Shown here: in pieces, positions 47,205-58,478 of the stretch
Layout: the number at the start of each line of letters is the position of its first letter
Position numbering within the stretch: position 1 is the stretch's first letter
Assembly: GCF_963924675.1 (NCBI RefSeq)
Contig: NC_089236.1
Span: forward strand, 66,859,306-66,923,305
DNA length: 64,000 nt
Source: Phocoena phocoena
Lineage: Eukaryota; Chordata; Mammalia; Artiodactyla; Phocoenidae
Reading direction: 5' to 3'
Notes under the pieces: model-generated
Told to the model about the DNA's origin: nothing
The model's input: the letters and a program-made list of their open reading frames with translations, nothing else
Databases searched by the model: none
Position numbers and translations under genes: made by a program

Positions 47205-47770
47205 GTTGCTTAAATGTCTGTCTTCTCCATGAGAATGGAAGCATGTAAAGGCAGGGACTGTGTTTGCCTTGCTCTATCAGTAATTTGGAGAAGGGATAAC
47301 AAAAGCCACTTAGGAATCCAAATAGGAAGGGCTTTATGCAAGGAACTAGAGGCTTACACCACCTTGGAAGGTCATGGAAGCAGATGGTTGGGTGTAGTTG
47401 ACTCCCAGGAACCTACACAGAAGCTGTCTCAGCTTCTCCCAGTCTCAGTGGGAACTGCTACTGCTGATCCTAGGGATTCTCAAGAGCTAGCCTTTTGCCC
47501 ATGGGTCTTCCTGCAGCTTCCAGCAGAGATGACCAAATCCCACGTGGGCTTCTCTCATTGGATGACTCTAACCTGGTTCCTTGCTGGGAAGGGCTGAAGA
47601 ATCTGGCCTCAGAGTTCTTCTCTGCAATGCAGAGAATCTGCAGAAGGGAGCAGAGAGGACACCAGGTTGCTCTATCTTTCTCTCTTGCTCACTGCATATC
47701 ACCAGCACGTAGAATATTCTCTTATGCCGAGGAGGTACTCAGTATGTGTTGGCTAAATGATTAACTCCCA
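47205..47770 (+). mobile_element. L2 3' terminus split by an unclassified insertion
   Basis: 47205-47278 ('ctccatgagaatggaagcat', 'ggcagggactgtgtttgcct') and 47677-47770 ('ttgctcactgcatatcacca', 'gaggtactcagtatgtgttg') are adjacent parts of the L2 3' end. Between them lies about 390-410 bp that is not L2 and is flanked by short direct repeats. The 128-codon frame at 47214-47597 straddles the boundary and is not a gene. Confidence 0.65.
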
Positions 47771-48299
47771 GGTGTTGAAAGTATATAACACAACTTGTAT
47801 AATGTTGCTGAAATGTAACACTAATAATATAATAGCTCACCACTTTATAGAGTATTCTGTGAGAAAATGTACTTCAAGTTCCAGTTACGGTGCCCAGACC
47901 CACATTTTCTGATTTTGCATTTCTGGCAACAAGTATAGGAATTACTCGTCTCCAATTCCTTTTTAGACTTTAAGCAACAGGAATAGGAAGATCTTGATGT
48001 ACATTCAGCTTTAGTCATGACAAGGAAAGTTAAGTTCTGAGTTCCTAGTCATAGGAGATAGAAATTCTGTGTGGAGGAGAGAGTTCTAGCGGCTATAATG
48101 GAAAAGTAAATTCTGTGTAAGGGAATTTACGTAGAACTATGGTATTACATAGAGCAAAGCAAGTGCTTTATATTAGGATTTTCTGTATTATGCTTATTTA
48201 ATTAAAATCAGAGTGTTCATTGCAAAAGAATATAAGCTATATAAAAATTAAATTGGAAGAATAAGCTATCTGAAATTTGCATAGAGATTTTCTATAGTA
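47771..48299. other. Unassigned sequence
   Basis: Nothing recognised. Confidence 0.45.
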
Positions 48300-48568
48300 T
48301 TTTTTTTTTTTAAACATCTTTATTGGGGTATAATTGCTTTACAATGGTGTGTTAGTTTCTGCTTTATAAGAAAGCAAATCAATTATACATATACATATGT
48401 TCCCATATGTCTTCCCTCTTGCGTCTCCCTCCCTCCCACCCTCCCTATCCCACCCCTCCAGGCTGTCACAAAGCACCGAGCTAATATCCCTGTGCCATGC
48501 GGCTGCTTCCCACTAGCTATCTACCTTACTACGTTTGTTAGTGTGTGTATGTCCATGACTCTCTCTCA
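48300..48568 (-). mobile_element. Young L1, 3' UTR only, antisense
   Basis: T-run, 'taaacatctttattggggta', 'cttgcgtctccctccctccc' and 'gctgcttcccactagctatc'. Possible 7-bp TSD TATAGTA at 48293-48299 and 48569-48575. A 5'-truncated copy of the same L1 type as at 1-2151. Confidence 0.92.
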
Positions 48569-48575
48569 TATAGTA

Positions 48576-48984
48576 GGTCTTAACAGGTGAGTGAACCATA
48601 CCTTGGGGTTATTAACTCTGGCAGTTCTTAAAGAAATCACTTAGTAAATAGTATGATGAACTAAAATATACTCTAAAGAATACAAAAAAGTGCTTTAAGT
48701 TTCTGGCAGCGGGGATCATGCCTTAATCGCTGTGTTATCCTTCAAGAGTTAGCACTATGTTTAACAAACAGGCATGCACTGATTGTCAAATGAAACGGTG
48801 CAGGTCGTCAGGGAGATGAACTTAGAAAAGGAAGCGTAAATTAAAATAATCTAATCTAATCTCAGGACGCATGTAATAGACCATCAGAAAAAATGAGTAA
48901 GAATTGTAGATTTACAAATAGGAAAACTGATTTACAGTAAGGACGGAGTTAGAGCTTGGGTGTAATTAATGCTCTTCACCACAA
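48576..48984. other. Unassigned sequence; short (AATCT)n at 48847-48862
   Basis: No repeat family recognised apart from the short pentanucleotide array and a possible weak reversed MIR at 48890-48970. Confidence 0.4.
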
Positions 48985-49410
48985 GAGTTGAATTCTTGGC
49001 CCCAGGCCATGAGATGGGGCTGTGCCTAGCTCTGGCCAATGAGTTGTTAGGAGACATGACATTTCTAATTGATGCTTCTAGTCTGGTTTAAGATACTAGA
49101 AATTTCTTTTCCTTCTACTGTGTTGACTGACAGTGTTCCAGATCATGACCATTCTGTCAGCCTGGGTCTTATGTGATGGATAAGTAAAATAAATGAGAAA
49201 TAAATAATGTGACCACAGAATTTTTCATTCAAACCAGATCACTTTTGAGACTTAGAGGAGGCTCTGTTAATAATTTGGCTGAGACAAGACACATAAACTA
49301 GAACTGTCCTAAGCAAACAGAGACACATAATCACTTAGAACTAATTCTCTGTTATCTTAAGCTCCTGAGATTGGGGTTGTTTGTTACTGCAGCGTAATGA
49401 TACATGGAGT
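48985..49410 (+). mobile_element. Older MaLR (MLT1J/K-like) LTR, degraded
   Basis: 'ctctggccaatgagttgtta', 'tcagcctgggtcttatgtga', 'agtaaaataaatgagaaata' and the terminal 'gagattggggttgtttgtta' with 'ctgcagcgtaatgata' follow the LTR order. The part at 49215-49315 does not fit and may be another inserted old repeat. Confidence 0.65.
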
Positions 49411-49469
49411 CAGTGCCAGAACTGAAAATGACAATCTCATTTTTGATTTGTTGCCTTTGAATGAATATA

Positions 49470-49960
49470 TCTGTGTTATTTGGATTGCAAGTGACAGAAA
49501 CTGAAACTCATTGAGGCAAAGCAAAGGAATTTTGTAGCACTCGAAATCCAAGAAAGACTAAAAAATAAAACAATACTAGGGTACAAATGGAGCTGAGCTT
49601 CAGCCACAACCAGAGTGGGGGATGGGATGGGATGCTGTCAGGCCCTTCACCTCCACCTTCTGTTTCTACTTCTCTGTGTGTGGAGCCTACCTGCTTTTCA
49701 CTGAAGCCAAATTTCTTCCATTGCAGGGCAAACCATGGCCACCAGTGGCTGCTAAATTCTAAATCTGACTGCTTCCATCATCAAGAGGGAAAGACTTACA
49801 AATGTCCTCTGAAGCCAGTTTCAAAAATCCCAAGGAAGAATTTCTGTTTGGCTCAGATTTGGAAAGGTGTCAGCCTTTTAACCAATCAGCTGAGACCAGA
49901 AAGTTGAGTCATGTAGGACCAGGGCAGTATCCCTGAGAACTACATTGGGATAAGGAGAGA
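49470..49960 (+). mobile_element. Probable ancient interspersed repeat, family not assigned
   Basis: It starts 'ggattgcaagtgacagaaac' and later has 'ttaaccaatcagctgagacc'. I have the impression of a common old mammalian repeat with this opening and a 'cattggc/aatca' end but cannot name it. The frame at 49587-49907 lies inside and is not supported as a gene. Confidence 0.4.
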
Positions 49961-50376
49961 ACAGCTTTGAGAAGAATAACGGAGTGCTAGGAAGACAAAC
50001 ACACTAGATGTTTACTTCATTGTACTCATGGATGTGGGTAGACACCATTAGTAAGGCACATGCTTAGAGCTTTTCTAGGGTTATTGCCGAAACTTGTAAA
50101 AAATTTTTGGCATTCTTCCCCTACTCCCCTACTCTCTTCTGTGATTCCTCAGATAAAAGCCTCACATTTGAAAATAGCTGGGTGGAAAAATGATGAGTTG
50201 TAGGGCCAAAGGACTGAGTCAAGCTAACTGACCCACCTGGGCACTGAACCAGAAGTTCTGCTCTTCGTAGAATTATATTCTAATCAACCAAGCTGAGCTG
50301 TGGGAACATAAATGACATGGTGACATTCAAAGTGAGTTTCTTTTTTCTCTAAACTTTTGAGATCACCTTTATTTTG
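49961..50376. other. Unassigned sequence
   Basis: Nothing recognised. Confidence 0.45.
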
Positions 50377-50539
50377 TTTTTAAACATCTTTATTGGAGCA
50401 TAATTGCTTTACAATGGTGTGTTAGTTTCTGCTGCATAACAAAGTGAGTCAGTTATACATACACGTATGTCCCCATATCTCTTCCCTCTTGCATCTCCCT
50501 CTCTCCCACCCTCCCTATCCCACCCCTCTAGGTGGTCAC
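50377..50539 (-). mobile_element. Young L1, 3' UTR terminal 160 bp, antisense
   Basis: 'taaacatctttattggagca', 'acaatggtgtgttagtttct' and 'cacccctctaggtggtcac' mark the extreme 3' end of the same L1 type. No clear TSD. Confidence 0.9.
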
Positions 50540-51914
50540 TGATCATAAAATTCTATTATCTACAATTAGCTAACTTTAAAAAAAAAAAAAAAAGGAAAAA
50601 AATTAAAGAGTTGGATTACATCATCTTAAGTCTGCCTTCAAAGGTTAGATTATGGGGTTTATGATTCAGTTGAAAGCTCCAGCACTGGGTTCATGACCTA
50701 CTGTCCTCCTCTTCTGCTCCACCTGAGCAGTGACATTCGTATTTTCAATGTAAATTTGAGGTGTACAGTAGAAAGCCTACTCCCAACAAAGTTACCAGCC
50801 AAAGTCTCCTGTGGCTCTGAAGGTACCTATGATTAAGGTCTGTGTCATGATGAAATTAATTGCTTTAATTAGCCATTAAACAGGCTCCGGGGTCAACATG
50901 ACAGTGGGTTTCTTTCTGTGATTTAGTGGAAGCAGTTAATGATTTTGTTTTTATTATCTTAACCCCCCTGTTTCAGAATTATTTACTTAAGCACATGGAA
51001 AGCAATGGATATTTGTTATTATAAAATTAATTTCATGCCTGACTAGACCATCTCTTTCACCTTTGTCATTACTCTTTGAGCTTTGGGTGTTATCTTGGGC
51101 TCATTTGTGTTTATACAACTAGATGGCAATGGACCCTACCAATAATTATTTGGGGAATTTGAGCCATACAGCAAGAGGCAGTGCATTTTCATTCTAATTT
51201 TCAGAGTATTTTGTGTATTCATTTCCCTCCATTTCCATTAAAATTTCTCATCAATAGAATAATGTTTCTCAAGTAAAAGTATTACATTGTACTTTCTCTA
51301 GTTATCTACATGATAAGAATGGATTATGTAGCTAGAGTAAAAATTCAATATGTAAAAGGACTGAAACACACATCCAGAAGCTATCATTTTGGTTAAAAGC
51401 ATTTGTCTTCGAAATCTTTGTTTCCTGAAGTCGTGTTCCTTTGTTTTCCCTAGCTTTTATGTGAGGCTCAAGGTGACAATCATGGCTTTTCTGAAATGTC
51501 AGTAGCTGTGAAGTTTAACCTAAAATGCCAGTAACATTTTTCTTCTTCTTCTTCTTCTTTTTTTTTTTTTTTTTTTGGTGCTGGTTCTGAATTAATTCTC
51601 AAACACACATAAAATTAGATCTGCAAAGTCTCTTTATGCCTGTTAAACACAGCCTAGATATAACCTTGTGGGTGTGGGGTAGGAGTGAGTTGGACTGGTT
51701 CTGATAGGATCCGCCCACGGGTTCCATCATGCCTTGATGCCCTCAGTTGCTGACAGGACCCAGAAAACCACCCTGACTGGTACCTTACTCCCATGAGGTC
51801 AGTTATCAGGAACCATAATGCCACTCTCTGATCCCATCACCTAATTTTTCCCACTGACTAGCTTTGACCTTCAACACCCAACAAACATTTATTAAGCATG
51901 TACCCAAACCTGGC
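50540..51914. other. Repeat-poor block, candidate conserved noncoding DNA
   Basis: After an A-run (50578-50593) no transposon is recognisable. 50830-51330 is rich in TAATTA-class words; the stretch 50852-50881 packs several. No exon-like frame. Confidence 0.45.
51541..51576 (-). repeat. (TCT)n plus T-run
   Basis: About six TCT/CTT units followed by about 18 T. Confidence 0.95.
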
Positions 51915-52080
51915 TGGGAGCTCTAGCTCAGCACCTTACTGGCTGTGTGATGCTCAGCAAATTAAACCTTAGTTTTCATATTTAGAAAATGGGACAAATA
52001 TAAACATTCACCGTACCTACCTCACAACAGATGTCGTAAGGACTCAAACAGTAAACCATGTGAAAATATCTTGTATAAGC
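51915..52080 (+). mobile_element. MIR SINE fragment
   Basis: 'cttactggctgtgtgatgct', 'agttttcatatttagaaaat' and 'cgtacctacctcacaacaga' are in MIR order. Confidence 0.8.
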
Positions 52081-52229
52081 TGCCATATAGAGGTTAGTTA
52101 TTTTGTTTCATCGGAGGTATACATCTAGATTTCTGTTGAAAAATAATATCTCTAATCTTAATCAGCTAACTTCTCCTAGAAAATTGTGTGCTGGTGTTAT
52201 AGTTTAACATTTGGCATATGCTATGTAGA

Positions 52230-52375
52230 AGGTTCTTATGCTTTTATGCATATCAGAATCATCTGGGGTGCTTTATAGAGGTAAATCCCAGTGTCCCATG
52301 CCCAGAGATTCTAGTTTTAGGTTTGCCTTGGGGCTCAGAAACATGAATTTTTAACAAGCACCATGGAGATTTGTT
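52230..52375 (-). mobile_element. MER20-like hAT fragment, antisense
   Basis: 'gcatatcagaatcatctggg', 'cccatgcccagagattctag' and 'gaatttttaacaagcaccat' follow the reversed MER20 order. Confidence 0.65.
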
Positions 52376-52703
52376 TCCTGTTGTGTTTACCACAACAAGG
52401 TAGCATGAACTGGGTGGTTTGAACAACAGAAATTTATTGTCTCACAGTCTGAAGTCAAGAAGTTCCCAGACCAAGGTGTTGGTAGGGTTGGTTCCTTCTC
52501 AGGGCTGTGAGGGAGAATCTGTTCCAGGCCTCTTCTCTGGCTTCTGGTGCTTTGCTGGCAATCTTTGGTGTTCCTTGGCTTGCAGATGTATCACCCCAAT
52601 CTCCGTCTTCCTGTTCACGTGGCATTCTCATGTGCACGTGTCGCCAAATTTCCTCTTTTTATAAGGACACAGTCATATTGGATTAGGGCCCCTCGTAATG
52701 ATC

Positions 52704-53110
52704 TGTCTTTTTTTTTCTTGAAATACACTTGACATAGAATATTATGTTAGTTTCAGGTGTGCTTAAGAACTTGACATTTATATACATTATGAAATGATCA
52801 CCACAATAAGTCTAGTAACCATCTGTCCCCATACAAAGTTATTACAATATCATTGACCATATTCCTTATGCTGTATATTACATCCCTATGACTTATTTAT
52901 TATATAACTGGAGGTTTGTACCTCTTAATCCTCTATATCTGTTTTGCCTACCCCCACTCCCCTCCCCTTTGGTAACCACCCATCTGTTCTCTGTATTTCT
53001 GAGTTTGTTTTTCTTTTGTTTTGTTTTTTAGATTCCACACATAAATGAGATCATGTGGTATTTGTTTGTCAATGTTCATAACATCTCTATGCCACCTTTC
53101 GTCTGTATGT
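52704..53110 (-). mobile_element. L1M 3' end inside the LTR, antisense
   Basis: 'tatgttagtttcaggtgtgc', 'gtatattacatccctatgac', 'catctgttctctgtatttct' and 'aaatgagatcatgtggtatt' are the reversed L1 3' sequence. Confidence 0.8.
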
Positions 53111-53461
53111 AAAGAAAAAAGGAGTACCATGACACATAACAGGATGGTTATGATATTTCATTGTCAAACCCCAAACTCAAACAGGCTTTCTTCAATGTCC
53201 ACATAGTAGAAAATGCCACCACTATTCACCAAGCTGCTCAGAACAGAAATCCTTGGTCTGATCCATGAACCCTATCTTTCCTATCAACTGTGATCTTCAT
53301 CAGCTCAACTTGTCTAGGCCACCAATATCTCAGACCACATTATTAACCTTCACATTGTTCCCCCTCTATGACTCTTTTTATCTGATCATCTGTATGCCAC
53401 ATAGATGCCAGAGTTGTTTTTTTAAATTAGAAATGACCTTTCTTAACTTCACCTGCATAGA
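53111..53461. other. Unassigned insert inside the LTR, possibly L2-like
   Basis: 'gtctaggccaccaatatctc' and 'agatgccagagttgtttttt' faintly recall the L2 3' region. I cannot assign it firmly. Confidence 0.3.
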
Positions 53462-53573
53462 CTCTATTTCCAGATAATGTCACCTTCTGAGGTGCTGGCA
53501 GACTTCAACATATGAAATTTGGACTTCATTATATGAATTTTGAGGGGACATAATTCAACCTAAAACATACCCT

Positions 53574-53959
53574 AAGTGTTTCTCCTTATGTACCGCCTCA
53601 CACCCTATGGCCCTACCTAAGCCAAGTAACTAGAGCCTTTTAGCTGGGTGCCTCAGAAGAGGGCTGTTACAGTTGAGGAGAGGTGACACATAGGCATTGG
53701 AAAATCATGGAAGATACAATAATTAGAAAGACTTGTCTGTAAATATATGAAAGAAACAATAGATTTGAAAAAATGTGTTATGATATAAAACCAAGTTTTT
53801 CTTGCCTTAGAAGAGATTTAGGTCCTACAGAATGGGAAGAGGACAGGAGAACTGGGGAAGAATCAAACTAGATGGGGGCAGCTCTCCAAGAGAAAGGGCT
53901 CTCTCCTTATTTCACCCCCTTCCTTAGGTTAGGTCATAACTCAAGACCCAAACATAATC
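53574..53959. other. Unassigned sequence
   Basis: Nothing recognised. Confidence 0.45.
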
Positions 53960-54130
53960 ATTTTGATTTTTATGTCTATTTTTACTTTTATGTGGTAGCA
54001 GTTTATACACCATTTTATATTTTGTGTTCTACTTAACAATATATGATGAATATTTTCCATGTTGTGGTATTCTTCATATTTTAATGCCTAAAAAATAGAC
54101 CATCAGGTGGTTGAACCCTAATTATGTTGT
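53960..54130 (-). mobile_element. Old L1 (L1ME-like) fragment, antisense
   Basis: 'tactttatgtggtagc'-like opening, then 'tacttaacaatatatgatga', 'atattttccatgttgtggta' and 'cttcatattttaatgcctaa' follow reversed L1ME. Confidence 0.65.
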
Positions 54131-54404
54131 GAGTTACGCCTATGTATTGCAGCGATTGTAATGAAACTACACAATGAAGGGAAAGACCTGAGGAATTGGT
54201 AAGGGAGGAATTGCTCGTGAGTCTTTACCTCCCTGCCCACTCTTGTTGGACAGACATTGCCAAGAGAGTGGGTTTACTCACCAACCCAGTTTGCTGTCCC
54301 TGAGTCCCATTAACGCTCACAACTGGAAAGGATGAAATGCCCACTTACAGGTCCAATTCTGCTTCAGCCTGGGACAGATTTCACCACTCTTGCCAAGGCC
54401 CCTG

Positions 54405-54715
54405 TCTTGACATATTCAAATAACCTTTTCCCCTTCTGGAATGCCCTTCCTATATCTCTCTGCCCACCCAAACACACTCTCTTCATATTTCCAGGCTCCA
54501 CGCAACTTCAACCTACCCAGCAAAGCCTTTCTTTACTAGCTCAAGGGATCTAGCTTCCCCCTGAAGTCTTGGTTGTGTTTTATCCTCTGCTTTTGTCTTA
54601 TCTCGTCTGCTGTATTATAAATTGGTTGCAATCAGGGATCATGTGTTATCCTTTTGGGTACTTCTCACCACTTCTGTTATAATGTGGAGCCTATATTAGG
54701 TGCTCAGCAAACACC
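54405..54715 (+). mobile_element. L2 3' end, forward
   Basis: 'cccttctggaatgcccttcc', 'gcaaagcctttctttactag', 'ttggttgcaatcagggatca' and 'tattaggtgctcagcaaaca' are in L2 3' order. Confidence 0.75.
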
Positions 54716-54794
54716 ATCTTTCAAAGAACTGAAGTCTTCAGGAAGGTGACAGATTTTCCAAGTGTCCTGGGAAAAGACTGATGATAAAGTATAT

Positions 54795-55080
54795 TGTACT
54801 AATAAAATGGAATATATGCATTCATTAAAGTTATAAGCATGATGATTATATATTAACATGAAAATTTCACAGATTCTATTTTAATTTTAAGTGAAGAATA
54901 TAGTACATAAAATTATATTTATACTACAATTACAGCTATGGAAAAATGTGAATAAAGGCTGGGAGGGAATGCAAATATGAAGACAGTTATATTTAGGTGA
55001 TAGATTAATGGATAAATTACTTTCTTTTAATACTGGGGTGCTATTTTCATAATAACTAAAAAACATACAGTGATAGTTTG
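54795..55080 (+). mobile_element. Old L1 (L1ME-like) 3' end
   Basis: 'taataaaatggaatatatgc', 'attcattaaagttataagca' and 'ggctgggagggaatgcaaat' follow the L1ME 3' UTR. Confidence 0.68.
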
Positions 55081-56394
55081 GATTGTGGACAGCTATGGAG
55101 AAAAATAGTTTCTGGAAATGGAAAATAAAATGAGTTATATAGAGACTTCAAGAGCCTTCAATGCATGAGCTAAGTCTGATAGCCTTGTGCTTTAGTTTTT
55201 AACCTTAACCAATAATGAACACTCAATATAGGAGATATTTTAAGACATGGTTACCATGTCTTAGGAGATCCATTTGGTAATCCTGCCATTTATATAATAA
55301 CTCCAATTTCAATTTCCCCCCAAAAGTAGAACTGCCAGTAAGATATCTGAAATTCAAGACCTATGACAATCTTAATTACTTCAACTTCTTTTGTTCAAGA
55401 TCCCCATATTTTTAGGACTCTTGTATTTCGTTTGTGTGATAAGAAACAGTTTCCGGTGTTTGAATCATCATGTTCTTTCCCCACATAACAATGTCCTATG
55501 GGGTTTTCAACAGGGAAGAAAAGGCAGCACACTGGAGTAAGATTTTGCTATGATTATCTCATCATCTCTTTTCATGTGCGGTGCCACTGGCAAAATTCTT
55601 TTTTAAAGAAGTTTCAGCGAAATGATTGGCACTTGGTAAGTGGTTGATATTGAATAGGAAAAGCCAAGAGCTAATTTGAAGTCTTTATATAATGTTCTTT
55701 GTTTAAAAAATATGAAGAGAAAAAATCCAGAATTAGACTACTAAGAACTAGAGCAGTCTTACACCTTACTGTTTTAATTGGTGGTTACTCATGAGAAGAA
55801 TCAATAATTTCTTTTGAAGTTTCACATCGACTGATTAATTTTGATCAACTCATAATTAATCATCTGTGAATAAAATGAATCAGCTGTAATTTTAACCTTA
55901 GTTTTTAAAAACATAGCTACAATGATAGAAGGCATTGGTTATCTAACCTGATTCAAAGCCTTGTAAATGATTTCAGCTGTATTTTGGAGAAACTACAACT
56001 TATCAATTTACTCATGAGTTTCAGCAATCACATTTTCAATACCTTTGCAGAACATATTTATTGAAATGTTAATGTAATTTTGTGTTCTTCGGGTATTTTA
56101 CCTGTTTTATTTTAACCACCAAGGAATAAAGTAGTAGTACCCAGTGTATTTCCAGATACCATGGAGGCAGAGAAGTGAGTCAAAAGCATCATAGGGTGTG
56201 GAACCTATTCTCAAAGACCGTACAATATAAGTGGAGGAACAGACAGACTGGACATATACAAAATAATCAGAGAATAACTGACTTTCAAACTGTCACGTTA
56301 ACTGATAGTAGATAAAATAATTTCAGAAAAGTAAGGAAGCTGGAGTAGTCTTTGAGTTCCTTGGAGGACATGGAACTTGAGTGGATACTTGAGG
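55081..56394. other. Unassigned, repeat-poor sequence
   Basis: No repeat recognised. 55780-56050 is AT-rich with repeated TTAATT/ATTAAT and ATGATT words and may be constrained noncoding DNA. Confidence 0.4.
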
Positions 56395-56855
56395 GATAGT
56401 GTGGCTGGGACTGCTAGTTTTCCCCAATATCTGTTCTTCCCTCCTAGACAGGAAGAGAACCTAGCGGGCCAGGAAGGCTACACTTAGGCTTCTTGCATAT
56501 ATGTGTGGCCATGGGTCCAAGTTCTGTGCAGTGAGTTGTAAGCAGAACAGCATGTAAATTTTAGATCATGCCATTAAGGCAAGAAGTATGTCCACCTGTT
56601 ACTGCTTTTTGTCCATCTTACTGGGAGGGACACGGATAAAATAGCTAGAGCTGGAGCAGCCATCTCGGGCCATGATATTAGAGTCATGTGAATATGGCAG
56701 AGAACAAGATGGAGCCTGAGCCCCCTGTCACCCTCATCAAACAGAATTGTCAAGTAAGCTGGGAATTTTATATGTAAGAGAAATAAATGAATATCTTGTT
56801 AAAGCCATTATTATTTTGGGTCTCCCTATTAGAGTAGCCAACCCTATATCCCAAT
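56395..56855 (+). mobile_element. Older MaLR (MLT1J/K-like) solo LTR
   Basis: It starts 'agtgtggctgggactgctag', contains 'tggcagagaacaagatggag' and 'gagaaataaatgaatatctt', and ends near 'agccattattattttgggtc'. This order matches old MLT1 LTRs. Confidence 0.65.
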
Positions 56856-57894
56856 ATAGATGGATAGAATGTAGATCATCAGAACAATGGAGGGCACATT
56901 TCATGTAAGGAAACAGCAGTAACAGAGACCCTGGATGGGGATTATTTCCTACCTCAGAGTGTCTTTACATATGTTAAAGAGTGAAGAAAGTTATAGTTAC
57001 TACTTGTTTATCTTCATTGTGGTCAGAGAATACACTTTGTATAATTTGAATCCTTTAAAATTTATTGAGACTTGCTTTATGTTCTAACATATGGTCTATC
57101 CTTCTGTACTGGGGAAAAGTGTGTATTCTGCTGTTGTTTTCTGGAGTGTTCTGTAGAGTCTGCTTGGTCTAGTTTGTTTACAGTATTGTTCAAATTTTTC
57201 TGTTTCTTTATTTATCTTTTGTCTAGTTGTTCTATCCATTATTGAAAGTGGGCTATTGAGTTCTCCAGCTGTTATTGCTGAATTGTCTATTTCTCCCTTC
57301 ACTTCTGTCAGGTTTTGCTTCATGTGTTTTGAAGCTCTGTTAAGTTCATATATGCTTATAATTTCTCATATATTTATATAGTGTAATTTCTTATAATTTC
57401 ATATATTTTCTTGATGGATTGACCCTTTTACCATTATAAAATATCATGCATTGTTTCTACTAACAGTTTTTGTTTTAAATCTATTTTATTTGATATTAGT
57501 ATAGTCATTCCAGCTTTCTTTTGATTTACACCCTACCACATGAGTAATTACATTAAATGTAAGTGGATTGAATCCTCCAAATAAAGGCAAATATTGTTTC
57601 TAGTTTTTAGTTTTCTATATGCCTTGTCATTTTTGTTTCTCTGTTCCTCCATTACTGCCTTCTTTTGTGTTAAGTATTTTTCTAGTGTACCATTTTAATT
57701 CCCTTGTCATTTCTTTTACTGTATATTTTTGAATTACTTTCGTAGTGGTTGGCCTGGGGATTATGCTTATAAAATCATAATTTATGACAATCTAATTTGG
57801 ATTAATACCAACTTAATTTCAATATTGTAAAACATCTTTATTCCTATTATTCCTATAGAGCTCCATTTCCCACTCCCTTTTTTCTGCAGTTCTC

Positions 57895-57920
57895 CATATA
57901 TATACACATGCACACGTGTG

Positions 57921-57952
<32 letters not shown>

Positions 57953-57955
57953 TAT
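57895..57955 (+). repeat. 61-nt perfect alternating pyrimidine-purine tract
   Basis: Unbroken alternation through (TA)n, ACACATGCAC, CGTGTGCGCGCGC and (CA)n. It includes a CGCGCGC core. Confidence 0.97.
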
Positions 57956-58478
57956 TGTACCTATTAACACAGGTTTATAACCGTTGCTTTATGTATTTGG
58001 CTTTTAAATCAGATAAGAAAAAATGTGTCGCCAACAGAAATATATTTCTGCTTTTATATTTACTTATGTAGTTTCCTTTGCCAGTATTCTTTATTTAGTT
58101 ATGTAGATGTGAGTTACTCTTTCTTTTATTTCAGCCTGAAGTGTTTAGTGTTTCTTGGAAGGCAAATCTGCTAGTGATGAATCCTTCCAGTTTTTGTTTA
58201 TCTGCAAATGTCTTAATTTCAACTTTATTTTTGAAGATAGTTTTGTTGGACATAGAATTCTTGTTTGATATGGTTGTTTTTTTTGTGTCTTTTACACACT
58301 GACTGAATATGTCACCCCACTGTTTTTAGCCTTCATGGTTTCTGATGAGGAATTAGCTGTTAGTCTTATTGAGTCTCCTTTGTATATATGTGATGAATTA
58401 CTTCTCTCAGTACTATCAAGCTTGTGTCTTTGTCTATCAGATGTTTGATTATGATGTGTCTAGGTGTGAATCTTTTTG

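Larger units (their letters stand above)
52379..53573 (-). mobile_element. MLT1-like MaLR LTR, antisense, dissected
   Basis: 52379-52703 is the reversed LTR 3' part, with 'ctgggtggtttgaacaacag', 'gagaatctgttccaggcctc' and 'ataaggacacagtcatattg'. 53462-53573 is the reversed 5' part, with 'cttcaacatatgaaatttgg' and 'ggggacataattcaacctaa'. The roughly 750 bp between them is inserted material. Confidence 0.82.

Noticed and set aside
47214..47597. 128-codon forward frame with protein-like composition
   Set aside because: It begins in an L2 3' end and runs into the unclassified insertion. No family resemblance and it crosses a repeat boundary.
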